Both the position numbers and the translations under genes were made by a program. 31,393 bases of DNA from Ophiocordyceps camponoti-saundersi (nom. inval.) (taxonomy: Eukaryota > Ascomycota > Sordariomycetes > Hypocreales > Ophiocordycipitaceae). Below the pieces are notes generated by a model. It had not been told where the DNA came from and made no database searches. It was given only the letters and a program-made list of their open reading frames with translations. The stretch spans positions 1 through 31,393 of the forward strand of contig PDHQ01000366.1 of assembly GCA_003339415.1 (NCBI GenBank), written 5' to 3'. Below are positions 21,309-31,393 of the stretch, in pieces. Within the stretch, counting starts at the first letter, position 1. Every line of letters starts with the position of its first letter.

Positions 21309-23183
21309 ATAACTTTTATATATTTTATAAATCCCGCGCTTATAATAACGCGGATATAAACTACTTATTTTTATATTATAAGCGGACTCCGCTCTTTCCG
21401 TTACCGTATAGCGATAGCTTTAAGCTACGCTTAGAGTAACTTCGAGAGGGAGGGTAATGCTATATAAATTAATTATAACCGCGAAAATTTTTTACTTAGA
21501 ATATAGCTTTACTTCGAATTATAATAAACTTAAACTTAAAAATTTATTATACTTTTTACCTTATTAGAAGCTAAGGTAAATATTAGTAAGATTATTTTAG
21601 GGGACGCCTTAGTTTTTATATAGGTAATTATCGAATAAGTAGCGGAGTCTAAGAGGGTCCGAGGAGGCGCCCCCCTTATTCTAATTTTATTAATTAATAA
21701 TATTTTCTTAGCTATTATAGCTATAATTTCCTTTTTTTTCTATAGCTTTAAGGGAAGCGGAACTTTTTTAATATAAGCTATAATTATAGCTAAAATATTA
21801 GAGAAAATTATTAAAAAATAAGTTCTTAAGTAATATAAGCGTTAGCTTATAATTTATTTTAATTTTATTATTACTTTACTTTAAGTTTAAAGCCTTAAGG
21901 TAATTATAATAAATATTAATTATAAATTTTATAAATAAAGCTAAGCTTTTATAATAAGGAAATTACTTAGCGGTAATATTATAATAATATTCTAAAATAT
22001 TATTTATAAGCTTTAGTTTAATTTAAAATAGCTTTATATTATTTTTAGAGAAAAAATACGCTTAACTAATAGAGGTTATATTTTTATTATAAAAAAAGTA
22101 CTAGCGTAGGCTTTATAATAAAATAATAAGGAAGCTTTTTAAAAAAAAATTAAGTTATTAAATAAGGTTTTAATAATATAATTATATATAAAAAGATATT
22201 ATTTAAAAACTTAGCGGAGTTTTTTTATAATTATTATTAATAGCGTAATAAATATAAACTAAATTTATAATAAAAATATAATAATATAAGCGAAGATTTT
22301 TAATATAAAACCTTATAAGCTAAAAATCTAACCTTAATAATATTTTAAATATTACTAGCTTAAATATATTATTAAATATTATATAATAAAGCTATAATAT
22401 AGCTAGTATTTTACCTTTTTATATATAAAAAGTAAGTTAGCTTATTTTATAATATATAGAAAAAAACTATATTATTACCCTTTTTATTAAAAGATTTACT
22501 TTAAGTAAAGTTAACTTTATTTTAAGATAAGAGTAACGTAAGATTAAGCGAAAAATACTTATATTTCCTAACCTTAGAGATTTATAAATCGGAACTTTAT
22601 ATATACCGCCCCTCCTCCCCTTCTAGCGCTAACCGGAGTTTAGTAATAGCTAGGGCGGAAACGCTAAAAAGCGAATATAATAGCTCCGCCTCTAACCTCC
22701 TCTCTAAACTTATCCGTAGCTTCGCTATAATAATTAGGCCGCTTTTTAAAACTAACTATTATAGGGTTTATTATAAGCTAATAAAACCTCTATATATTCC
22801 TTAATTATATTAATAAAGCTTTAATTAAATAAATTATTTAGGAACTTATAATTAAGTATAGAGATTTAGTTTATAATAATAATAATACTTAGGAAGATAA
22901 GTAGCTATATAGATTTTATACTAAACTTAAATTATATATATTTTTACTATTACGGATTTTATTTTAAAGGAAATATCGGCTTCCTAATTACTTATTATTA
23001 CTAAACTTATCTAAGGTATAAAGTACCGGGTATAGACTTAGTCCGGCCCTAAGCTAAGGTAACGCTTAAGGGGAGGGTTTTACTCTAAGTTCTCCGGTTT
23101 TTCCCACTCCTAAAATATATATAAGATAGTTCTAAGCTATATTAAGTATACTAGCGTATAAATATTATTATTATTATTATTAT
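21309..23183 (+). repeat. 3' part of LINE copy 2, inverted homologue of 6960-8825
   Basis: Homologous to LINE copy 1 in reverse orientation over its whole length. Clear anchors are the GGGGACGCC...ATCGAATAAGTA block (about 21600-21640), the TAGGGCGGAA block (about 22650) and the CCGGTTTTTCCCACTCC block (about 23093-23110). Differences are mostly C/T or G/A. The repeats face each other across the kinase island. Confidence 0.8.
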
Positions 23184-24190
23184 TTAACTATTTTTTTATA
23201 TTTTTTAGCTTAAATATTAATTTTCTTAGCTTTAATTATATTTTTTAATTTATATTATTTATTATTTTTCTTTTTTAGATTTTAGCTTAATATTATACTA
23301 AAAATATTTTAATTTTAATATCTTATAAGTAAAAGTAAAAAACCGCCTTTTATTTTTTATTATTTAAGCGAAGTTTTTAGTAAATATTAAAAAATTTATA
23401 ATATAGCTATATAAATAATTAAATATTATAGCTAGCTTAATAATTCCGAAATTACCTTAATAATATTACTCTTATTTATATTTATAATAAATTTTAAAAA
23501 TTATTTTTATAATTTTAAATATAAAATATACTAAGCGGTATTAATAAATATAGCTAAATTTTAATTATTAGTAAATATATTAAGATATTATAATATAATA
23601 AAAATTATTTATTAGGAAAGCGAAAAAAGATAATTAAAGGCGATTTCTCGCTTTTATAAGTAGTAACCTTAATATTATATAGTTTATAGCTTAGTAAGTA
23701 AAATTTTATAGCTAAGCTTTTTTAAAGCTTATATATATATATTTTTTAATAAGATATAAACTCCGCTTTTTAATTATTTTTCTTTAAAAAGTTAAAGCTT
23801 TTAGCTTATAAATTCTTTCCTTATCTTTTAGAAAATACCTTATATTTTTTTATCTCTAACTTTTTTCCCTAAATAAATATTATTTTCTAAATTATTAAAA
23901 ATAAAGTTTATTTTATTATTTTTAATATTATATTATAGAAATCCGCTAAGCTTAATAATATCTTTATTAGCTTTTTAAAAAATTATAGATAACTTTTTAT
24001 AGTAATCTTAGCTAAGCTTTTTTAAGGATATATTACTTATAAATACTTTTATACTTAATATTAGACTTTTAATATCTTAGTTTTTTAAAAAATAGGAAAA
24101 AGCTTAAAAGTTTATTAAACTTTAAGCAGCTACTATTTTATTTTCTTTCTTAATATTATAAATAAAATATTTAAAATTATAATTATAAAA
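23184..24190. other. RIP-mutated sequence, not identified
   Basis: AT-rich, CA/TG-poor stretch after the LINE tail. No protein motif, repeat partner or RNA was recognised. Confidence 0.35.
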
Positions 24191-24950
24191 AAAATATCTT
24201 ATATATATTAAGGTTTAGCCCTTATATTATATTCGGGTTATAAACCTAAACGTTAGACTTATAAATTAGCCTTATAATTAAATAATAAGGCTACCGCTAT
24301 CCGGCTTAGAAGCCTATAGCGGAAGGATTAAATAGAACGGAATAGGAAGGATAGTTAAATAGGAAGGCAAATAAGCTCGGAAGGAAAGAGCAGTATATAT
24401 AGCTATTTAGCACGCTAAAGTATAGGTTCCTTAGAAGCTCTCTATATATAATTATTATTATATATAGCTTAGTAAATAAGCACCCCTTTAACTAATCCCT
24501 TAATAAAATTATATATCTTTTTCTTATAAACTTCTACTTTTATTTTTAATATTAATAGATTAATTAAATTAGATCGGATCGGAATAGCTAACTTATAGGA
24601 CTAAATAGAAAAGCTTTAGTAATCTTAGGCTAGCTTTAGTAGATATTAATAACCCTTATAGCGAGAGCTATAAGTTTAATAATTAGAATAATAAATATAA
24701 ATAATATAATATATAATAAAGGATAGGGAGGAATATTATTAATAGATCTTAAAGTATATAGAATAGTATTTTAAAAAATAAGCTAATACTTTTCTTATAA
24801 ATAAGAAAGCGGAGTAAAAAGCTATATTATAAGAAATATAGTTTACTATCTAATAATAAGCTATAACTTTTCTTACGATAAAGGAAGCAGAATATATAAA
24901 GTAACTTATAGCTACGCGTATAGACGCCTTTAAGGAAATACTACGAATAA
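24191..24950 (+). other. Possible 5' LTR and leader of element 3
   Basis: Non-coding stretch before the gag reading. GC-richer segments at about 24295-24440 and a run of CACCCCTTT near 24480 suggest an LTR/leader. Lacking a second copy, this is inferred from position only. Confidence 0.3.
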
Positions 24951-26000
24951 ACTTTATTAAATTAACCTTTACTAAAGCTACGCTAAACTAAGCTTAGATT
25001 AACATAGCCCTCGTAAAATAGAAAGAACCTTAGCTTAAGTAAGATAAATCGCTAAATTCTTTTTATTTTTTTATAAGCTAGCTAGTTTACTAATATAATA
25101 TCGATAAGCTTTAAAGTAAAGCTAGTAATATAGATTATATTTAAATATAGATTCTAAACTACCTTCCTAAAGATAAAATACGGAAAATATTAGCTTTCTA
25201 GTAATCTAGTAGCCTTAGTAAAAAGAGGTACTTAAAGGACTTTTTTAACTACCTTTATTAAACTTTTAGTAATATTTAGGAACGAAAAAAAGCTTAAGAT
25301 AAGCTCCGGACTTTAGTTTACTATAATAGATAGATATTTAGTAACTTTATTCCTAAGTTCGAAAAGGTCCTAGTAACTACTATTAGATTTATAAGTTAAG
25401 ATAATTCCGTAAAATTAACTTAGCTACGCGGGGCCTTTTCCCTAATATTTTAAAATTTTCTAATTATTATTAATATACCTTATAAATACTCTCTATTCGT
25501 TAATCGCTTATAAGGTTTTACTTAGTTTTTTAAATAAACTTTACGCTTTCTTAAGGTAGCTAAGAAATACTAACCTAACCTAAATAAATACTTAGGAGGC
25601 GCTAAGGGTATTCCCGTAAACCTAAGTATAAGAAAAGATATAGATAAGGATATTCCGATAAATATAATAAGAGATAAGAAAAAAAAGAAGCTAAAAGGAA
25701 AAGATAGCGGTTATAATAAGACTCCTACCTAAGTATTACGAAATACCCCTTAAGCTAAGTAAGTAAAAAGATTAATATTAAAATAATATAGAATATTAAG
25801 TTTTTATATTAAATATAAAATAAATATATATCTTATATATAACTATAATTTCTAACCTTTATAAAAGCTATAATAAAAGGCTTTAGGAGAAACTTATATT
25901 AATTATATAAAAATCTTACTTTAGATTAAGGAATATAATTCCGATAATAACTAGGGAAAAGAATAGCTCCGGGATATTATAATATCTTAGAGGATAAAGT
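24951..26000 (+). pseudogene. Element 3 gag relic
   Basis: Plus-strand capsid-like relic. Readable blocks include ILNYLPKDKIRKILAFQ (about 25150-25200), FFNYLYQTFSNIQERKKAQ (about 25230-25290) and SNFIPKFEKVL followed by LRGAFS and FQNFL (about 25340-25460), in the order found in Ty3 gag capsids. A Lys-rich segment follows at about 25620-25720. A zinc knuckle could not be placed with confidence; it may lie near 25780-25860 in heavily altered sequence. Confidence 0.65.
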
Positions 26001-29000
26001 AATATAAATAAAAGAAAAGAAAAATATCCTCCGTTTTAAATTATAAGCCCTATCTACTAAGATTCTTATAATCTTTAATAACTTAAAACTAATAAATATA
26101 TTAGTTAATAAAAGCTATAAAAGCTATTTTATAATATACTTATAGCTAATATAAGATCTATAAATACTAATAAAAAGAATCTTAGCTTAATAAGTAAAAG
26201 AGGTAATAATAAGCGGACTAAAAATATTAAGTATCGCTTAGCTTTCGCTTAAGATAAACGGCTTTAATTAATTAATTATAATATATATAATATTAGATTT
26301 TAATTTTCTAATTATCCTTAGTAAGCTTTAGCTATAATATATAAAATCTTACTTAGTCCCTTACGAAAAATAAGTATAATATAGAAATTTATAGTAATAG
26401 GTGCGGGTTATTAGTACTCGCTTTTAACTAACGAAGGAGATCTCGAATATAATATACTTTTATAGCTTAATTTTCGTTAGAGAAGTAAGAAGGAGGTAAA
26501 AGGAACTACGCTATTAGAAGAAAGACCTTACCGAATACTTAAAGATTCGAGTAATAAGAGTTAAAAACGTAAAGAAAGCGTTATAAGATAAGATTCCCTT
26601 AATAAATAACTAATTACGAGAACGGATCTTAATAGAATTCTATAATATACTTCCCTTTTTCCGTAAGTAAGAAGCGGATAAGTTAAACTTATATAAAAAA
26701 GGTATAGATTACTATATATTACTTAAGAAAGAAGTAAATAATAGAGAACTTTAAATCTTATTTAGCCCCCTTTATAATATAATAAAGGAGGAACTACTTA
26801 TCCTTAAAAAGATATTATAAGACCTCTTTTAGAAAAGCTTTATCTAATTTAGTAGCTTGCCTATAAGTGCCCTAGTCCTTTTCGTAAGGAAACTTAAGGG
26901 AGGATTATAATTTTATATAGATTTCTATATACTAAATATAATTATAATCTTAGATAGATACCCGCTCTTTTTACTTAGTAATACCTTTTAGTTATTAGCT
27001 AAGTCTTAATAGCTTATAAAGCTAAATATTATATAAGCTTTTTATAAAATATAGATTACTAAAAGAAAGAAATAGAAAATAGCGTTTTAGACCTAATATA
27101 GCTTTTTTAAATAGATAGTTACCTTATTCGGACTTATAAGGGCTCTTACTACTTTTTAGAAATATATTAATAGTATCTTTTAGCTATATCTTAATAAGTT
27201 TTACTTAGCTTATATTAACGATATTATTATCTACTTTAATAATACTAAAAAAGACTATTTCCGTAAGGTATACTTAGTTCTCTATAAGCTTTAAGAGTAT
27301 AAGCTTTATCTAAACCTAGATAAGTGCGAATTTATAGTTAAGAAAATAAAATACTTAGGATTTATAATATTAGTAAGGGTTAAGCTTTAAGTAAACTTAG
27401 AAAAAATTAAGATAATTATTAACTAGGCTATATTAACTTCCCTTAAAAGCCTTCGCGGATTCCTAAGTTTTGCTAATTTCTACCGACTTTTTATTATAGA
27501 TTTTACTAAAGTAATAAAACTATTAATAAATCTAATAAAAAAAAGGGTAAAATTCGTCTAGGGACCGGATTAGGAATAAGCCTTCTAGGAAGTTAAGAAT
27601 TTATTTATAAAAGCCCCTTTACTAGTAAAATAAAACTTTAAGAACCCTATATTTTTAAAGGTAGATATTAGCGCCTATATTATAAGAGGTTATCTTTACT
27701 AGAAATAAGAAAGATAGAAATAACTAGTAGCGTTCTTTTCTATAAATATAAACGCGGCTAAACGTAATTATCTAATATATAATAAAAAGATATTAGCGAT
27801 TATTAGATATTTAGAATAATAGTACGCTAAACTACGTAATTATAATAGCTTTAATATTATTATTAATTATAAAAACTTAAAGTATTTTATAACTTACTAG
27901 TACCTTTTAGAACGATAAGCGCGTTAGGCTAAGTACTTATCGTAATTTAACTTTAAAATCCGTTATCGATTAGGTAAATAAGCCGCGGTCCTAGACGCCC
28001 TTTCCCGTAAAGATTAGGATAAACCCTTAACTATAGAGGAGGAAGACGCCCGCTTTATATAGATAATTCCTAAGGAAGCCTTATAGTTTTACTTATAAGT
28101 AATAGTAATTAATACTTTAGGGGACCTTGCTAATATCTCGGAAAAGGAAAAAGGAAATAATAAATAATAAAACGCTAGTATAGCTATAGAAAATACTATA
28201 AATTTACGGGATAACGTTCTACTAGAAACTTAAATCTTCTTTAATAATAAGCTTTAGGAATTTTAAAATAAGACGGTATTATAAGACTCGGTCTTCTAAA
28301 AAATATACTAAGCTATAGTAAAAGGAGACTGCTTACTATTTTTAAAGCTATAACTTAAAGTCTAAATTACGAATTACTATATTAATACTAAAAGAAGACT
28401 ATATTTTCGTAATAAGCTTTAGGTCCTAGGAGCCCTAATTACTATAATAAAGGACTTTAAAAAGATACTAGCCTCCCCGCTTAATATATTACGGAATTAT
28501 CTTATCTAAATAATTTATAACTTAGCCTTAATTAGTTACCTTAAGAGGGAAGGTATAATAGCCCTTATAACCCGCGACTTTTTCTAGCTATTTTAATAAT
28601 AATATATTCGTTAATTCCTTAGAAATTACGATACTTACGGTAAGATTAAGGCCTAAAAATAATATTAAGCTACTTTTCTTAAGTTATTACCTATTTTAGA
28701 TTAGTTTTACCGATATATATAAATAGATTTTATAATAAACTTTCCGCTTATAAAACACGGAAATAAGCACTTATAGGTAATTAAAAACCGCCTTAGTAAA
28801 AAGATCTTACTTAAGCCGATACCCTTAATAAACGCTTTACTTTATATAGAGCAGTTTTTCTAGTATTTTATACGGTTTTACTAATAGCTAAGTATTATCG
28901 TAAGTAATAGAGGAACTAATTAGACGAGTAAATTCTAAAGCTATCTTTACTAACTTTATAAGATTAATTAAATACTTAATATAGCTTATTATTTATAAAT

Positions 29001-29820
29001 TAACGGAGGATATAAGAGAGTTAATTAAAATATATAAGCTTACCTCTAAGCGGTAGTTTTTTATAATTAGAATAACTAAGATAAATAGCTTCTCGTAGCT
29101 TAGCTTACGCTAAATAGTAAAGTCTACTCGGCTATAAGAATAACGCTATTCTTTATAACTTATAAGTTCTAAGCTTCGATAATAGCACTATTAAACCCGG
29201 ATATTTTATAATTATTAATAAGGAATCCTAAAAGCTAGGCTAAGGAATTTATAAAATAATTATAATAAGTAATAAACTTATATTAAGCTGCTAATATTTT
29301 ATCCTTATAAACTTAAGAGTTTTAAGCTAATAAGAATTAACGAATAGCTAAGCGCTTTAAAATTAGTAATAAAGTTTAGCTTAATTTACGTAATTTCCCT
29401 AGCGTAAAGCTTAAAAAAAAGCTCGATTAGAAGAACGCTAAGTTTACGGTAGCGTAAGTTATTAACCTTTCCCTTATTAAACTTATAAAATTACTAATAG
29501 GAGCTTATAATCGCTTTAGTATAAATTTACTTAAAAGGGTAGTTTTAAACCCCTTACTTAGATAAGAAGTTACTAATTTATAGCCTCTTACGATACTAAT
29601 TAATAGGGAGGAAGAATAGGAAGTTAAAAAGATCGTCTTAGCTAAATAGAAGAAGGTAGGTAAAAGTAGGAGACGGGAGGTCTTCGTTAAATAGAAAGGT
29701 TATTAAGACCTAATATAAGAACCTCTAGTAAAACTTAAGGGTACCGCCGCTTTTAATCGCTTTAAGGCTTTATATAAACTAGCTATATATAATAATAGGT
29801 AGGTTATTAGGAAATATATA
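26001..29820 (+). pseudogene. Element 3 pol relic: RT, RNase H, integrase, chromodomain
   Basis: Plus-strand polyprotein relic. RT shows PISALVLFVRK then GGL-FYIDF (about 26860-26930), a catalytic box YINDIIIY (27211-27234, one Asp now Asn), KYLGFIIL (about 27350) and FLSFANFYRLF (about 27460). RNase H starts at KVDISAY (about 27659) and ends FKIRYRLGKQAAVLDALSRK (about 27950-28010). The integrase core shows IDFIINFPL (about 28719) and IVSNRGTN (about 28897-28920) in place of the usual SDRG, so a catalytic Asp is lost. A chromodomain with KGYQDPIQEP (about 29690-29730; Trp codons now TAG) closes the frame, ending AAFNRFKALYK. The protease should lie between 26000 and 26500 but is unclear. Confidence 0.8.
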
Positions 29821-29879
29821 ATAAAACGGCCGGTAATAGGATTATATTAAAAAGCGTATTAACGGGCGCGGAAAATATA

Positions 29880-29889
29880 CCCCCCCCCC
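29880..29889. repeat. C10 homopolymer
   Basis: Ten C in a row in AT-rich sequence. On the minus strand it reads AAAG followed by G10, which resembles a polypurine tract, but no LTR was recognised beside it. Confidence 0.6.
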
Positions 29890-31250
29890 TTTATAATATT
29901 TAGCGGCGCTGCTTTTTTATAAACGATAACTTCCTAGCTAAGTAATAGTAGTAGCGCGATAGCGTCGGGGTTATTAGTTTAGCGGTAGCGGCGACGGGTA
30001 CGGCGACGGCGGTAGTAGTAGCGTTATGCTTTAAAATAATAACCTTTTTCTTTAATATTAAAATATTAGCTAACCCCCCGAAGCTTAAAAGCTTATAAGG
30101 GGGGCGATATTAAGGATAGCGTTAATATATTTCTTAGCTAAGATAAATTAGCTTTCCGCGTTTTATATAGCGGGATTAGAGATATAAACTATATAATAAA
30201 AGGAGTATTATTATATATAAGCTTAAGCTTAGCTAATATTATTAAGGCCTAAGCTATTATAATCGCCGCTTAAAGCGCTTTATTAGCCTTTATTACCATT
30301 AGCAGATTCTTAATATTAGCGGTAATATATTACGCTATATAAGCTAAAATTAGGAGCTAAGGGGCTAATATATAAGTTTAGTATAAAGGTATATATTTTA
30401 TATAAAATATATAAGGTTTTTACTTCCTTATACGCCTTAATATTATAGCTTAGTTACGATACTTATATCCTTACTTAATATAGCGAAGATATAGATACTC
30501 TCGAAAAGCCCCCTTATTATTATCGTTATCTTCCTTATCCTCGCTTTTATTATTATTTTCGTTATTAACGGGGCTAATAGCGGGGGCGGGAGGAGGAGAA
30601 GGAGAGGAAGCGGAAGCGGGGGCAGCGATAGCTACGGCGGTAAGGACGGGAGTCTTAGCCTAGGATATCTTCTTCCGTAAGATAAGCTACGGAAAATATA
30701 ATATTAGTAAAAAAGCTGCTAATTAGGCTAAATAAAAACTTACTATAATAAGAGGAGGAGATAGGGAAAGCTAATAAGGGGCCTAAAGCTAAGAGCTTTT
30801 TTATATAGTAACTTAAGAAAAATATTATAAGTAATATATCCCTTATAATAGATAAATCGCCCTCTTAAATATAAGATCGATAAGTTTTATATAGTAAGCT
30901 ATAGAATATATTAAGGGAGAGATTTATTTTAGGAGGAGAAGGAGGAATAATAAAAGAAAAAGAAAAGGCCGCTATAAAAGGCTAATATCCTCGAATAAAC
31001 TATTCTATAAAAGTCGGAAAATTTTCCTCGTATTCGAGGCCTCTATTATCGCTAGCGATATTATCTTCGTTAACTTTTTCGTTAACTTCTTCGTTACTAT
31101 TATCGCCCTTATTATTCTTATTATTTTTATCGGTAATAGCGGTAGCGGTAAAGTTAGCGGCGGCGCTAGTAGCGGCGGCGATATTTTAAAGATAACTATT
31201 ATACTTACGAGGCTAAGATATCCTTATTAGTAGGAAAAACGTTAATATAA
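29890..31250 (-). pseudogene. Low-complexity coding traces, unknown protein
   Basis: GC-richer than its surroundings yet still poor in CA and TG. On the minus strand three stretches read like low-complexity protein: Asn/Asp/Glu-rich after an Ala-rich segment (about 31030-31190), Ala/Ser/Pro-rich followed by Asn/Asp/Glu/Lys-rich (about 30500-30650), and Ala/Thr/Val-rich (about 29960-30040). The first two are in different frames, so there is a frameshift or an intron between them, and there are several TAA/TAG stops. It may be a decayed host gene or the gag-like ORF of another element. I do not recognise the family. Confidence 0.35.
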
Positions 31251-31284
31251 TTAAACCCGTAAAATAGGTAGCGGATTTCCTTAC

Positions 31285-31393
<109 letters not shown>

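Larger units (their letters stand above)
19101..23183 (+). mobile_element. LINE copy 2: Tad1-like non-LTR retrotransposon relic
   Basis: Plus-strand LINE relic. Its gag zinc knuckles lie at about 20247-20480 and its last 1.87 kb (21309-23183) is the inverted homologue of the LINE fragment at 6960-8825. It ends in an ATT-repeat tail (about 23163-23183), the simple-sequence tail expected of this class. The 5' end is not defined; 19101 is a rough limit. Only about 2.7 kb separates the gag from the tail, too short for a full endonuclease-RT ORF2, and no RT motif was readable. The copy is therefore either internally deleted or too mutated to read there. No exact target-site duplication was found. 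Confidence 0.65.
24191..29860 (+). mobile_element. RIP-mutated Ty3/gypsy chromovirus (element 3)
   Basis: Plus-strand element with the complete coding order gag, RT, RNase H, integrase and chromodomain. Many motifs remain readable with few frame breaks, so it is less decayed than element 2. The first 400 bp (about 24200-24600) contain GC-richer, non-coding sequence that looks like a 5' LTR and leader (for example CGCTATCCGGCTTAGAAGCC). No matching 3' LTR was found before or after 29860, so the 3' end seems truncated or too altered. Both limits are approximate. Confidence 0.75.

Noticed and set aside
21309..23183. Long frames in the LINE repeat that become open if all TAA/TAG are read as CAA/CAG
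   Set aside because: TGA is already absent because TG is depleted, so changing TAA/TAG opens any frame on either strand. This is not evidence of coding. I accepted only stretches with recognisable motifs.

Overview
This looks like nuclear DNA of a filamentous ascomycete (Pezizomycotina). One intact gene, a PDK1/Pkh-type protein kinase with a short fungal intron, sits on an island of about 3 kb of balanced sequence. It is surrounded by about 28 kb of very AT-rich DNA in which the dinucleotides CA and TG are almost absent while CG is kept. That is the mark of repeat-induced point mutation (RIP), which turns CpA into TpA on both strands. It also removes ATG and TGA, so almost no open frames survive outside the island. 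The desert can still be read by recognising protein motifs through the RIP changes.

Layout. 1-4952: a minus-strand Ty3/gypsy chromovirus with parts of both LTRs, gag, RNase H, integrase and chromodomain, but with protease and most of reverse transcriptase missing. About 4953-13480: a second, more heavily mutated minus-strand Ty3/gypsy element (gag-type zinc knuckle, RT, RNase H, integrase). Its RNase H is split by a 1.87-kb LINE fragment (6960-8825) bounded by a 17-bp target-site duplication. 13480-16480: the unmutated island with the kinase gene (13799-16178) and several palindromes. 16500-19100: RIP-mutated and not identified. About 19100-23183: a longer copy of the same LINE family on the plus strand, with a Tad1-like gag carrying zinc knuckles. 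23184-24190: not identified. About 24200-29860: a third, plus-strand Ty3/gypsy chromovirus with gag, RT, RNase H, integrase and chromodomain. 29880-31250: a GC-richer stretch with low-complexity coding traces on the minus strand. 31285-31393: a pure TAA microsatellite running off the window.

The mobile elements look dead: catalytic codons and tryptophan, glutamine and cysteine codons carry RIP changes. The kinase is the only gene here expected to work. Homologues of this kinase phosphorylate the activation loops of AGC kinases in membrane-stress, cell-wall and nutrient signalling. I found no tRNA, rRNA, CRISPR array or new multigene system. The notable content is the nested transposon structure and a conserved signalling gene isolated in a RIP desert.
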